DNA of 64,000 bases. It comes from Leuctra nigra (lineage: Eukaryota > Arthropoda > Insecta > Plecoptera > Leuctridae). Below are positions 32,401-41,444 of this stretch, in pieces. The notes below the pieces were generated by a model that saw nothing but the letters and a program-made list of their open reading frames with translations, was not told the origin of the DNA and searched no databases. Both the position numbers and the translations under genes were made by a program. The stretch spans positions 26,482,785 to 26,546,784 of the forward strand of contig OW203767.1 of assembly GCA_934045905.1 (NCBI GenBank), in the 5' to 3' direction. Positions within the stretch are counted from its first letter, which is position 1; each line of letters opens with the position of its first letter.

Positions 32401-34132
32401 CGGATTCTTGAAATTAAATGGGTTAAAAGCGGTACAAGAATTCTGAAACAATTCGTACGCCAATGGGTTAAATAAACTTTTCCAATAATATCAAATGTAT
32501 ATGGTTGATGTCTAGGATTTATTATACTACCCTTTTTTAGTACCTATCTGAGGGTAGGCACGTATAATCTAAAGTCATGTAATGATGTTCGCTAATGGTG
32601 ATATGTACTCTTTGTTGCAGTTGATATCCAACGTTGAGATTGCGGACGACGTGATTGGCGTGATCCGGCAGGTGATTGGCCAGTTCTCCATGAAGAACGT
32701 CGAGACAGAGGTGGTGGAGATCCCGCTGAGTGTCAAGCTGTGGCGAGTGCCGGGCTGCCACGAGCTGCTCGCTTCACTCGGCTTCGACCTGATGGAGGTC
32801 GGCCAGGACGACGTCACGCTGCGCACCGGCAAGCTTGCCAACCGCCGGAACATCCAGTTCGTGTTGCAAGCCCTGCTGGCGCTGTTCGACACTCAGGAGG
32901 CGCCCAAGAGCCTCAGTCTCTACTCCTCCAGCTCGCTGGAGAGCCTCGCATCCATGGAAGCGGACGCGGACTCCCCGCCACTCCCCCCTCCACCGCTTCC
33001 CTTTCTCTCGTCCCGGGGCGGTGCGTTCACGAGCTACGTGCGGCGACGTGGCGAGCCCGACGGACGCACCTGCGAGCTGAAGACAGGCTCGGTGATCGGC
33101 CGGCCAGGAGGCGGCGGGGAGAGCGATGCCGCCTTCACACCAAGCCCCCCGGCAGCATTGCACGATAGCGTCAACACGCTGACATTAGCGCACCAGACGA
33201 GGATCAGGACACTGTACGCTTCCTGCGACAACCAGCGGCGGCCGGATTCATCCAGCTCTGCTAGCTCGGCCACCGACTGGGAGGGCAGCGGACATGCAAC
33301 TGTGCTACGCCGGGCAGGGATACAGTCCCACCTCAACCACCCCCTACCTCCACTGCCACCCCCAAGGGCCGCTCCACCACCGCCTATAGAGTCGCTAGTC
33401 TCAGACTCGCCGACCAATCAGCTCGAGCGGCTCAGTTGCCGCACGGAGCTGACGAATAACGCCGGCTCCAGAAAACCCATCGTTCTGGACGAGGAGAGCT
33501 CAGGTGTCGAAGCTTTCCAAGAATCCCCAGAAGTTGGAGCTAGTTCGAGTAATGTTCCCAACACTGGCACAAATATACAGGATCAAATCATTGCGACACA
33601 GCTAAGGAGGTTAAATAGAGAAGCCACTCCGACAATATCTGAAGTTTATCACGAGAGAAGCATTGGACTCGGTCTAGCTCCGCCTCTCTCCAAGCTTCTT
33701 CTGCCACCGATCGTCCAATCAGAAGAGAAGAAACTGGGGCTCGAAGAGGAAGAAGACCAATCTGAGAGCAGCGACGCTGTAAAACCTTGGCTGTCGTCAT
33801 CGGCCTTGCAACATCTGCAGACGGCGGACATTTTATCTGCAGAAGAAGGCAAAGTGAGAGGCGGGTCCCCGTGCAGCGAACTGAGCAGAAGAGATGAGGG
33901 CGATGGGCGGTCAATCGCCGACTCCCAGTGCAGTGCAGGAAGCTACAAGAAACCTCTCTCACGGACAAATCTGTCGTACTTCAATCAGGAAGGCAAGGTT
34001 GCGAGCTTCCTAGAAGACATCGTGGCAATGAAAGGAGCAGAGGGACAAGTGCTGCCACTTCCAAGGTTACGGGCGTTGAAGCAACCGCCACCGCCGATAC
34101 CAACATGTCGAACTGCAAAGATACCGCAGTAG
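18074..34132 (+). CDS. TTC28: Tetratricopeptide repeat protein 28 (TTC28), C-terminal 12 exons
   Basis: Exons are 18074-18302, 18837-19069, 19786-20076, 21918-22252, 22805-23091, 24924-25204, 26214-26425, 27250-28261, 28801-29184, 30617-30778, 31474-31662 and 32621-34132. All joins keep frame and give 1708 codons plus TAG. Order: about 14 TPRs, CHAT domain, a conserved segment (HLVEKSLQRI, GWKDLL, LWRVPGCHELLASLGFDL), then a low-complexity tail. This order and these motifs are those of vertebrate TTC28, which is near 2480 residues, so roughly a third, including the other TPRs and the start codon, is missing upstream. Human TTC28 acts at the spindle midzone and midbody with Aurora B. The first exon begins after a splice acceptor, not at an ATG. 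The donor of exon 5 (GTTCGT) is weak. Exons are strikingly GC-rich compared with introns and neighbouring genes. Confidence 0.93.
18303..18836 (+). other. TTC28 intron, nothing recognised
   Basis: GTAAGC donor and ACAG acceptor. AT-rich, no repeat found. Confidence 0.6.
19070..19785 (+). other. TTC28 intron, nothing recognised
   Basis: GTAGGC donor and AACAG acceptor. No element ends seen. Confidence 0.6.
20376..21016. mobile_element. hAT MITE, CAGAGCTGGGTAAGTTAC family, 641 bp
   Basis: The ends are CAGAGCTGGGTAAGTTACC and GTTACTACCCAGCTCTG, with identical 8-bp flanks GAACTGAT (20368-20375 and 21017-21024). The interior is rich in AAAGTTAC / GTAACTTT words and carries the GTAACGCGTTACCGGTAACG palindrome near the right end. 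Younger than its relative at 5669-6301, judging by its intact flanks. Confidence 0.92.
21336..21697. mobile_element. hAT MITE, CAGTGGTTAATTT family, 362 bp
   Basis: The ends are CAGTGGTTAATTT and AAATTAACCACTG, with identical 8-bp flanks GTCTTCTG (21328-21335 and 21698-21705). Inside each end are inverted GTGGGC-rich words (AAGTGGGC on both sides). The core carries the GC-rich cassette from 21407 (GCGGGTCCGGGGCGCATAGC) shared with elements at 15079 and 25369. Confidence 0.92.
22253..22804 (+). other. TTC28 intron, nothing recognised
   Basis: GTGAGC donor and CTCAG acceptor. A short stretch near 22565-22630 resembles text near 26947-27040 in a later intron, hinting at a shared minor repeat. 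Confidence 0.5.
23253..24041. mobile_element. hAT-type MITE, TAGAGATC ends, 789 bp
   Basis: Left end TAGAGATCAGATTTTATGGT, right end complementary to TAGAGATCCGATTATATGGT, with identical 8-bp flanks GTAATGAC (23245-23252 and 24042-24049). The interior has repeated TTTCGCGATTTT words near both ends and a GC-rich middle (GGAGCGGCCCGCC near 23700 and its inverse GGCGGGGCGGGCCGCTCCCC near 23761). The open frame at 23725-24030 is incidental. Confidence 0.9.
24631..24841. mobile_element. 211-bp TA-flanked MITE, copy 1
   Basis: The inverted ends CACTCCCCCAAATAATAAAC and their complement are flanked by TA (24629-24630 and 24842-24843), as in Tc1/mariner-type insertions. A second copy of the same length in opposite orientation is at 34722-34932, with few base differences. 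Confidence 0.85.
25205..26213 (+). other. TTC28 intron with a hAT MITE
   Basis: GTATGT donor and TTGCAG acceptor. More than half is the element 25369-25913; the remainder is AT-rich. Confidence 0.65.
25369..25913. mobile_element. hAT-type MITE, TAGGGCTCCCAT ends, 545 bp
   Basis: Left end TAGGGCTCCCATAATCTGAA and right end complementary to TAGGGCTCCCATCCGTAATG. The flanks ATCATTTG (25361-25368) and ATCATATG (25914-25921) match at 7 of 8 positions. Inner inverted words GCGGGAC / GTCCCG occur on both sides. From 25437 it carries the GC-rich cassette shared with the elements at 15079 and 21336. Confidence 0.88.
26426..27249 (+). other. TTC28 intron with a hairpin
   Basis: GTCAGT donor and TCTCAG acceptor. 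Apart from the hairpin at 27043-27135 no element is recognised. Confidence 0.6.
27043..27135. repeat. 93-bp hairpin in TTC28 intron
   Basis: GGTCGGCGACAGGCTAAGTT at the left pairs with AACTTAGCCTGTCCCCGACC at the right, and the arms continue into TGAACCC / GGGTTCA. Near-perfect arms of about 26 bp enclose about 40 bp. Probably a tiny MITE. Confidence 0.65.
27250..29184 (+). CDS. TTC28: TTC28: CHAT domain (2 exons), catalytic Cys replaced
   Basis: CHAT is the caspase/separase-like fold found beside TPRs. Exon 27250-28261 carries the first part, including YAWFIVPGKGVVRFHE, LVLEGELYLVPFPVL, MLALVVGNPRLP and EQEAAMVAEML. The catalytic-histidine motif is intact as HLATH (second His codon 28154-28156). 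Exon 28801-29184 carries the second part, with DGVIGLTRALLAAGAQCVLV, SLWPVPD and HPANWAGFMLVGAD. The position of the protease cysteine in the usual LSAC-x-T motif reads VSSSHT, with Ser at codon 28894-28896, so proteolysis is unlikely. A Ser/Gly-rich insert near 27520-27620 interrupts the first half. Confidence 0.88.
28262..28800 (+). other. TTC28 intron inside CHAT, nothing recognised
   Basis: GTAGGA donor and CTCCTAG acceptor. No repeat ends found. Confidence 0.6.
29185..30616 (+). other. TTC28 intron with a hAT MITE
   Basis: GTAAGC donor and TTCCAG acceptor. It holds the element at 29770-30517; the rest shows nothing recognisable. Confidence 0.65.
29770..30517. mobile_element. hAT MITE, CAGGGCTGCCG ends, 748 bp
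   Basis: Left end CAGGGCTGCCGCC, right end CGGCAGCCCTG, with identical 8-bp flanks GTTTATAC (29762-29769 and 30518-30525). Inside each end are words of the type AATCCGTAAAAA in inverted positions. No transposase frame. Confidence 0.9.
30617..34132 (+). CDS. TTC28: TTC28: post-CHAT region and C-terminal tail (3 exons)
   Basis: Exons 30617-30778 and 31474-31662 encode the conserved post-CHAT segment (KSPEKCRDALRVTLHLVEKS, GQRNAMYTTQ, FRFEPAANGIPASVFFP). The last exon, 32621-34132, first continues this region (RVPGCHELLASLGFDLMEVG, RTGKLANRRNIQFVLQALL, SSSSLESLAS). It then becomes a long Ser/Pro/Glu-rich tail of about 370 residues with poly-proline runs (PPLPPPPLP, PPPPIPTC), probably disordered and phosphorylatable. 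The stop is TAG at 34130-34132. Confidence 0.9.
30779..31473 (+). other. TTC28 intron, nothing recognised
   Basis: GTGGGT donor and CTCAAG acceptor. AT-rich. The word TGTACCCTTCATAT near 31158 also occurs near 4865, without further clear similarity. Confidence 0.5.
31663..32620 (+). other. TTC28 intron with a piggyBac-like remnant
   Basis: GTAATG donor and TTGCAG acceptor. About half is the element 31973-32467. Confidence 0.65.
31973..32467. mobile_element. Internally deleted piggyBac-like element, 495 bp
   Basis: TTAA flanks both sides (31969-31972 and 32468-32471) and the ends are CCCATTG and CAATGGG, the CCC...GGG form usual for piggyBac. Inside, from ATG at 32243, an MASRNVRNS-like start followed after a frame break by an acidic stretch (DESDYDYDDDY, about 32284-32320) resembles the acidic amino terminus of piggyBac transposases. 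The catalytic part is absent, so the element cannot move by itself. The transposase reading is inference from a short stretch. Confidence 0.65.
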
Positions 34133-35424
34133 TGGAACATTCTATTAACAGAGACTCCCCGGTTGTATGCATCCCATCAAACGTGACTGTTGATATGACT
34201 TTTTTTTAAGGCAGTGAACTCTTATTATTTATTCGAAGACAGTGTGAAGATTGCAATGTTTCTAAAACAAAATGCATTCAAAAACACTCGGTATTTTTAC
34301 ATTGTTATAAGTTTTGATTTATAACAAGTGTCAACTGGTTGTTAATTGTTATCATTAATTATTATCAAACATAATAATTTTGTTTATCGACTTTGCGAAC
34401 TATATTTTTGCCAACACGGGATTTTGCCCTGTTTAAATTAATACGTTTTCAACAGAACACTTGGGCAGTCTTGCAAATATTTTATGTGATTTTTATTCTA
34501 TCTCATGATAGCTACGAGGAAATTATTCAGCTTGAACAATATGAAGCATAGAATTAGATTTGTCCATTTTCTCCATCACACGTTATATCCAAGATACGAT
34601 ATATAAAGTTTTTCCATGAAACATAGAAGGGCCAAGTTTTGGATATACTATCGAGAGATTGGAATGATGGTCCTTATTTTCACCATAATATCATTTGTAA
34701 AATTATAGTACAATGTAGGTACACTCCCCCAAATAATAAACGGTACTCGAAAGAAAATGAATTGACTGATTAAGGTTTGATGGCATCATCCCATGAAGTC
34801 AGTGCTAACGCATTATCTAACTCTTTTAGGTGAGCTCTGATTTCATTGATAATAACAAGGATTGATTGTCAAGGAACCGGCCCAGCAGCCAATACGTTTT
34901 GTACCAAGTACCGTTTATTATTTGGGGGAGTGTACCTAACTAAATTTTCTCGCGATTGGTGAAGGGAGGAGGCACCATCATGTGACTGACTAATTAGGGC
35001 AAGCCAGCCAACTTCAATGTCTCAATTGATTTGTTGTTCATTTACGTCACCGACACATACTCATATCTCACATTCACTCTAAATCACTGCCTTGTTTCGC
35101 ATTCTATCTGCTCTAGCAGACAATAACAGAAGAATGAAGTATTTCCAATACCGCCAAAATATTATCTCATATTATTATTAGGTATTACTTATTGAAATTA
35201 ATGTTTTATAATTATTATATTCTGTACTATATTATAAATGATCCTATACCTACCTACTTAGTGATGAGATTTTTAAAGACTCATTTTTCTACAGTTTGTG
35301 CAAATATTATTTAGGAGTAGAACTTTAATACTGATTCATTATGGGTAATCAAATGTATTACACAAATAAAATAAATGTAAAAGAAGTATCGAAAATATTA
35401 TGGATTTTAATATTTGTATTCAAG
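34133..35424 (+). other. TTC28 3' flank / likely 3' UTR
   Basis: No exon is seen. The 211-bp TA element copy 2 is at 34722-34932. The first clear AATAAA on this strand is at 35365-35370, which would give a 3' UTR of about 1.2 kb ending just before the stop codon of the convergent PTRH2 gene. Confidence 0.4.
34722..34932. mobile_element. 211-bp TA-flanked MITE, copy 2 (inverted)
   Basis: Same family as 24631-24841 but in the opposite orientation; TA at 34720-34721 and 34933-34934, with ends CACTCCCCCAAATAATAAAC and complement. The two copies have equal length. Confidence 0.88.
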
Positions 35425-37876
35425 TCAATACAGTTTTAAATGCCCCGTGACTTGATCGATGAGGTCTGCGGGTCCCGGTCCGACGCCGATGACAGTCTTC
35501 GTATTGGGTTCAATCTGAGTCCGTCCAGCGTCAATGATCGGACTCAATATCAGATTGTGAGCGCGACCGAGCACTGCAATTTCCTGGAGTCCCACCTTTC
35601 CCTCGGTCTTCAGTACAACCTTCGCTTGACCGCTACGTTCCCATTTGCGCAGCCCCTCCGGGTCTCGTGCCGTGGCCTGCTTGTATGCAAGCACTGCGGC
35701 ATGGGAACACTGGAATAGTGAATAGCTATGTTACAACACAGAGCAATTATGTAAAGTACTTCCACCAAAAGTCCATGTTAAATAGAAATTCTTCACATTT
35801 TCTTGAAATACACCTCAAACAATAACAAATGCAAGCACGGAAACAAAAACATACATGTTACGGGATTATTTTAAGAGATCTTGAAAAATAATCTTGAAAT
35901 TTCCCATAAGCTAACATAAACGGATGTAAAAACTTAACTTATGTCATCTGTAGTAATTGAAATATTAACTAGTAGGTACACATTAAAAATGTTGAGCTTA
36001 TTTTAAAGCTCGAATTTTTCTAAGAGTTTTTTTTTGTAAAAACAGCTTAATTTCGCCTGTTTTTATTAGAAACAGCTGAAAATCAAGTTGAATGCTAATT
36101 TCGTACTGCATGAAATATTTTTAATTAATAGCTCCATTTCTTGATAAAATATCATAATTCTATACAGAAATAGTACCTACCTATTCTCGACCACCTTTAA
36201 TACTCCATTAACCATACTCTACCACTTAACATTGAATTTCTCAAGTGGACAATATTAGGGCAGTTTTTGCTCATTTAAACCGACAAATAACTATTCTGAG
36301 TTCACCCTGGAGGTCTATTCTAGACCGATTTTCCAATTCCATTCTTATGGAATAGACCATAACGGAAAGTTGCCAGCGCCACCACATGAACTAAGTAAGA
36401 TGTGTCTGCGCATGCGCTACCGCAAGGTCAAGTGTGTGATACCTCGACGCGGGAACCATTCCCGGCAGCTGTCTCTTGTTAAATTACGAAGTTTTGTTTT
36501 GAAATTACAACAGATAATGTTATTGGAAATACAAGCTGATAGTGGTCATTTATCTTGCAAAAGGTGCAGATTATTTGAGTGTAAACGTAATGCCAAAATA
36601 TTACCTACTCCTAATATTTATTAAATAAATTTACAAAATGCCTAAATCTGCTACTAAGACCATGGAGGAGGGGCGGCTTTCACACGGATTCCAACCGAGC
36701 CAGCGAGGTCGGTTTTAGTACCGAACGAGAGCGCTAGTCATTTCTGTTTTGGTCTATTCAGTCACGGCCATAACGATTAACATTGGATGGAATTGAATTC
36801 TAAACTCCATTTCATGCAGTCTAGAGTCCTGTTTAACATGGTTAGTCCTATACCTGCCCATGCTATCTAGGACTCTAGACCCCATGAAACGGAGTTTAGT
36901 GGAATTGGGAATTTAAAAGTTCTAGAATAGGGCCCCTGCTAGCAACGACTTATCGTTATCAGAAATGAATCTTCAATGTCTAATTTATCATTATGGAATG
37001 CAGCGAAGTTGTGACATTTCACAAACCGTTGTTTAAAAAATTAGTTTCTGCTGAATTGTGCTAAAGAGTGACGAGAACTGGGACACTACCAGAGGTAGTA
37101 ACTAATTTTACATTTAAAATTTGAGCAATGGTGACAATGTAAAGGGATCGTACTGGAGCCTACCGTGATTTTGTTTCTCATGTCAGGAAATAAACTAAAA
37201 TGTACAGTAGGGTTCAGGAAAGCCAGCTGAGAGAGAGCTCTCGGAAAAAGAAGGTAGGTAGGTAGTAGGTGGCAGGTAGGCTAGTAAGTACACTGACCTG
37301 AGCTGCAGCTTTGCCTTTCCCCATTTTCAAGTCATTGCGTACGACAATCACCATTTTGTATTCTCCATTGCTAGGTGTTGGCCTACTAGTCGCCTGTGAA
37401 TTTAAAAGCAATGTTAAAACATTGGCCGAGACGAAGGTTGATTCTACCTGTAGGAAGGTAGGTAGGTAGGTATACGTTGGTAATTTTACGATAAGCGTCT
37501 TCACTCTAGAATTGCTCCTTCATTTAACACGATGAAGGTCAAAGTGAAGACGCTTATCGTAAATTTACCGGTACGTTGTATAGGTACTATACTTGGGTCA
37601 ATCGGTTTACTAGAGTCTCAATACTATCTCAGTCTCTCGCTCCAAATAGGTAGGTAGGGTAGGTAGGTACTAAAAATAGGTATTAGTTACCATTGCGGAA
37701 GATGATACAATGTCATTGACGACTGCATCTTTAATATCATTTTCGTCGTTTGCGCCTCTTTTACTCAAAAACATCCATCCTAGCAAAAGACCACTGCCAA
37801 GACCTACGAGGTAAGTTGGATCCCAAAATCTTAAAACACAGGCTTTAAAAAAGTCGAAGTAATGTGAATTTTCCAT
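35425..37876 (-). CDS. PTRH2: Peptidyl-tRNA hydrolase 2, mitochondrial (PTRH2)
   Basis: Three exons on the minus strand, 37876-37691, 37393-37298 and 35709-35425, all joined in phase 0, give 188 residues (human is 179). Donors are GTAACT and GTCAGT; acceptors end ACAG and CCAG. Exon 1 carries a membrane anchor near residues 22-37 ([13 protein letters not shown]), which in the family tethers the protein to the mitochondrial outer membrane. Exons 2 and 3 hold the Pth2 domain: [20 protein letters not shown], then CSHAAV, then DAGRTQI and the C-terminal [11 protein letters not shown] and HLKLY. The enzyme releases peptide from peptidyl-tRNA; the vertebrate form (Bit1) also signals in anoikis. Head-to-head with RSPH1, tail-to-tail with TTC28. 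Confidence 0.93.
35710..37297 (-). other. PTRH2 intron 2
   Basis: It contains a TGCGCATGCGCT palindrome at 36407-36418 and the inverted repeat at 36791-36906. No other feature is supported; the small open frame at 36370-36624 has no recognised homology. Confidence 0.5.
36791..36906. repeat. Hairpin MITE in PTRH2 intron 2
   Basis: AATTCTAAACTCCATTTCAT on the left pairs with ATGAAACGGAGTTTAG and GGAATT on the right, and inner arms TCTAGAGTCCT / AGGACTCTAGA pair perfectly. About 116 bp, with a loop of about 37 bp. Confidence 0.65.
37455..37577. repeat. Simple repeat and hairpin in PTRH2 intron 1
   Basis: A GTAG-type tandem repeat (about 37455-37472) adjoins a hairpin at about 37473-37577. ATTTTACGATAAGCGTCTTC on the left pairs with GAAGACGCTTATCGTAAAT on the right. 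A second GTAG repeat lies at about 37649-37669. Confidence 0.65.
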
Positions 37877-38270
37877 TTTATTTATATTTAACTAGGTATG
37901 TACTTGGAAGTATAAGAATAGATAATACTGAAAAGTCAATAGCAACACAAGCCTACAAAGATATATTTTAGAAGATTTTTACAATTTTGTTCTTCAAATT
38001 AACCTCAAAACAAAAGATACGATACTCGGCAGCAAAGCAACAACATACGCGCCAAAGAGCGCGCCAACAAACTGAACAGTCCATTGCTGCCAACTATGCT
38101 AAATGTCCTATATCTCCCAAGCTAATTTTTAACCTTTTGGCTGAACTGCTTGGATCATATAGGCGGTGAGATTTAAATTTAAAGTACCAAAATGAGTGAG
38201 TGATAACATTGTTGTTTAAAATAATTTGTGAGAAAACAACAATAATAAAATAGATATTTAGGAAAGTAAA
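37877..38270. promoter_or_regulatory. Shared promoter region between PTRH2 and RSPH1
   Basis: The start codons of the two divergent genes are 394 bp apart, so both promoters must lie here or in 5' UTRs. The middle is relatively GC-rich (CGCGCCAAAGAGCGCGCC near 38049). TCAATAGCAAC (about 37938) has a good right half of an X-box (RFX site, expected for cilia genes) but a poor left half, so I do not call one. Confidence 0.5.
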
Positions 38271-40230
38271 ATGTCTGATGAAGAGGATGAGGTAGCTGGT
38301 GAGCAGGCTGAGGGAACTGATGAAGGCAATTTAGGAGTTTATGACGGAGAGCGAAACGAGGAAAATGAACGCCATGGTTTTGGGAGAGCTTTTCTACCCA
38401 GCAAAGACATTTACATCGGTAATTACAGACGAAGGCTACGATATGGCAACGGAGAGTACATATTCAGAAATGGGGCCCGTTATCATGGTCAATATCGACA
38501 AAATCTAAAATATGGCACCGGTGTTTTCATTTACCCCGACGGATCGGTTTACGAAGGAGAGTGGAAGAATGACTTAAAACATGGCTATGGAATGTATATT
38601 TACCCAAATGGGGACATATATGAAGGTAAAAAATAATATATTAAAGTTGATTAGCAGGTTGCTTAACTTTTTACTTGTTATGTGTTGTTATTGTTTATTA
38701 TTTTGTAGGTAATTGGCACAAGGGTGTTCGTCATGGTCTCGGCACCTATTTATACAAGTATACAAACAGCAAATATATGGGAAGTTGGAAGAATGGGGCA
38801 ATGGATGGAGGAGGTCAACTTATTCACATTGACCACCGTCTGCATTGCGATTGGTCTAAAAACATGCCCGCAGGTAAGTCGCATCATCTCGACAATCTAT
38901 CACCATTGTGTCAGAAAATAACGTATTGTGGTAGTATTCGCGTTTTCGGGCTGACCAGATGGCAGCACTTTCCAGGCCGCTATAACCACCATGACACTGC
39001 GCAGTAACGCGTTGTTTACGTTGGTTTGGTGTCAGGGCGTCATGGTGGAATCGAAATGTCAGTGAAGGTGTAATAACTTGTGAGTTTTGTTGTTTACGTT
39101 ATTACTTTGTTATTACTTCATTTTATCATTTCCACCAGATTCCTTACCATAATTGTGGTTCATTTCCGAAGATAATAAATACTGCCTTTCTGATCAAAAT
39201 GACATTGATAAGATCAATAACAAGAGGCGGACGATACGAAAACGATGCCGATATAGCACTTATACTTTCGCACACTAGAGTGTGCCCCCTTTGCTCGAAA
39301 ACGCGAATAGTAGTGTATGTAAAGAGTAAATGTATCATTAAAAAAGAAACCTTACAAGAAAGGCTCCTTTATAAAAATATTTTAGTAGGGAGTAGGTACC
39401 TATAGATACTTCATTTTGCATATTTTTATAAAGGGTTTCATGTTTAATTTTAAAATATAATGAAAATGGTAAATGTACCTAGTGTAAACAATATGAAATA
39501 TTTCATATTTTTGGCAGAACTCTGGAAAATTTATTAATTTTCGAGTATACCTACCTATAGGTACTTACTTTGTTTGAAGAGTAGTTGAATAATTTTGAAG
39601 TTAGAAATGTATTATGTTAAGTTAAAGACTTTCCAACCTATTTATTTAATAATTCCTTAATTTTTTTAATTCCTCAAATTCATAGAACACATAACATAAA
39701 ACATAATCACAAACATAGAACATAAAACTCTCATAAAAATCTGATACACCTACCTAGAACCAATGTCACATTAATACCAACTTTAATTAACGAACCGACA
39801 TTTTTCAGGCAAAGGTGTTTACTCGTTCAATAATTTGAACGTTCTTCAGTACGGTGACTACATTTCCATCCGTGATCCAGAGTTGGACTTCATTACTGGT
39901 TTAGACGAAGTGGAAGGTTTGGCAGCCGGAGACAAACCAGCTCCAGGCTTAGTGCCGTTATGGCGAGCCCAAAAGATTGGCAAATACAAACCAAATAATA
40001 TTCCGGAGCTCCCACGCACGTCTCTGGCGAAAGATTCATTTATGTCAATCCCAGACGAAGTCGAAGTTCCCTACGTGATGAAGGAAGAGTCTGACGATGA
40101 CACTGATGTCGAGAAAGAAGAAGTAAAGAATGACGAGGTTGCTGTTGAGGACCCATCTACCATGGATCCACCTCCTCCACCCAGTCTAGCTGGTGATGGC
40201 GATGTATCTGATGATCCTGAGAGAGCATAA
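38271..40230 (+). CDS. RSPH1: Radial spoke head 1 homologue (RSPH1)
   Basis: Exons 38271-38625, 38709-38873 and 39809-40230 join in frame (phases 1 and 1) to 313 residues, close to human RSPH1 (309). The start MSDEEDE matches the acidic beginning of the family. Residues about 20-160 contain five to six MORN repeats (for example YHGQYRQNLKYGTG, YEGEWKNDLKHGYG, NWHKGVRHGLGTYLY). The C-terminal third is acidic (EEVKNDE, ESDDDTDVEKE) and ends after a short proline run (PPPPPS). RSPH1 is a radial spoke head protein of motile cilia and sperm flagella. Donors are GTAAAA and GTAAGT. It lies 248 bp upstream of MRPS28 on the same strand. Confidence 0.92.
38929..39310. repeat. Possible MITE in RSPH1 intron 2
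   Basis: TATTCGCGTTTTCG near 38934 is inverted as CGAAAACGCGAATA near 39296-39309, with TA at both outer ends. An inner hairpin pairs CCACCATGAC (about 38986) with GTCATGGTGG (about 39039). Confidence 0.5.
39311..39808 (+). other. RSPH1 intron 2, right part
   Basis: AT-rich and noncoding, ending at the TTTTTCAG acceptor. Confidence 0.6.
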
Positions 40231-40474
40231 TTGTTGATTGTTCCAATGAAATTAGTATTGATTGTTGTAATAATGAATATGAAACTATTGATTGTACAGA
40301 ATATGATATTAAACTATTGACTGTTGAAAATAAGATAATATTAATATATTGTTGCAAAGAATATGAAATGAAATTATTGTAAAGTCTTGCAGAGGAATCA
40401 GCCTTTGGAAATTTCATATATTTCCCGCCACATTTCTACGCGAGTCATGTCATGTCACATGTGACCGAGATATT

Positions 40475-40486
40475 CAAAATGGCCGC
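40475..40486 (+). promoter_or_regulatory. YY1-like motif overlapping the MRPS28 start codon
   Basis: CAAAATGGCCGC fits the AANATGGC core of YY1 sites, which often overlap start codons of short housekeeping and mitochondrial genes. Suggestive only. Confidence 0.25.
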
Positions 40487-41051
40487 TGTATTGTTTAGCT
40501 GTGTGCGTCAAAATCTCAATGATTTTATGAAATTAAAGTGTTTAAAGTATGTAACCGCGCTTGAAACGCATAAGATAATTACTGCATTTAATATTAGATT
40601 ATTGAGTAGCAAAACAGGTGACGAGAATACTACAGAATCTCAGGATACGGTGAGAAAGCGTGGTGGATTTGCTCAAGCATTCGAAAAGTATACTGCACCA
40701 CCCACTGAGCCAGCGTTACCGAGCAAACCTGAAGAAGAGACTTTTCTCTCATTGCTGAGAAATTCAAAATTCATTGATTTAGGTTTAACTGAAGGAAAAG
40801 TTGTGTCAGGAAAAGTGTATCATGTAGTTGGAGATGACCTCTACATTGACTTTGAATGGAAATTTCACTGCGTCTGTCAGCGGCCAGCTAAGAACGGCAG
40901 TGAATACGTGCGGGGAAGTCGCGTTCGTCTCCGAATCAAAGAATTAGAACTATCAACACGATTTCTAGGTGCTAATCGAGACCTCACTTTATTAGAAGCA
41001 GACTGTACACTGTTGGGGCTCATATCATCACCAGCCAAGATTACAAGTTGA
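40479..41051 (+). CDS. MRPS28: Small ribosomal subunit protein MRPS28, mitochondrial
   Basis: A single exon of 190 residues. I chose ATG 40479 (context AAAATGGCC) over the in-frame ATG at 40452 because it gives the usual MAA start and a basic presequence-like amino terminus (residues 1-45, few acids). Family motifs follow: [10 protein letters not shown] near 60, then [46 protein letters not shown] and [11 protein letters not shown] to the end. It is a component of the mitochondrial small ribosomal subunit. Human MRPS28 has introns; this copy has none but is intact. AATAAA follows at 41100-41105 and 41113-41118. Confidence 0.92.
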   Translation: MAAVLFSCVRQNLNDFMKLKCLKYVTALETHKIITAFNIRLLSSKTGDENTTESQDTVRKRGGFAQAFEKYTAPPTEPALPSKPEEETFLSLLRNSKFIDLGLTEGKVVSGKVYHVVGDDLYIDFEWKFHCVCQRPAKNGSEYVRGSRVRLRIKELELSTRFLGANRDLTLLEADCTLLGLISSPAKITS

Positions 41052-41099
41052 GACAATTATTATCTATAAAACTTTATAAAAAATGTGGTCACTAGTTTC

Positions 41100-41118
41100 A
41101 ATAAAGAACATGAATAAA
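41100..41118 (+). terminator. MRPS28 polyadenylation signals
   Basis: Two AATAAA hexamers (41100-41105 and 41113-41118) lie 49 and 62 bp after the stop codon. Confidence 0.55.
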
Positions 41119-41444
41119 AGAGCAGTTTCTGTTTGATTGTTCAATATCTACAGTCATTATTTCACCAATAAGAGCTCTTTAGGTAGATAATTTAAAATAA
41201 TATTTTACAATATTGATTTTTTGACATGTTAAGTACCTAATTGTGTAAAATTAATAAAGAATATCATTACTTACATCTAATGGGTGTTAGTGTATACATA
41301 TTTTGTGATGTATTAATTCCCTACAGGTTAAAAATAAAAAATACAATTTCTATACTTTCATCTAAATTCTAAAGAATGCAAGGTATATGAAAAGAACACA
41401 GGATAGAAAGAAGCAATGTACAAAGAGTGAGTTGAGTAGATAGG
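41119..41444. other. Gap between convergent MRPS28 and UBE2H
   Basis: AT-rich. It presumably holds the UBE2H 3' UTR; I see no clear minus-strand AATAAA in it and no long T run that would mark a retrocopy poly(A) tail. Confidence 0.4.

Noticed and set aside
33034..33417. Minus-strand and other-frame open frames across the last TTC28 exon
   Set aside because: Shadows of the GC-rich coding exon; no motif in them and no splice context.
37930..37950. X-box (RFX site) for RSPH1
   Set aside because: Only the right half matches the consensus.
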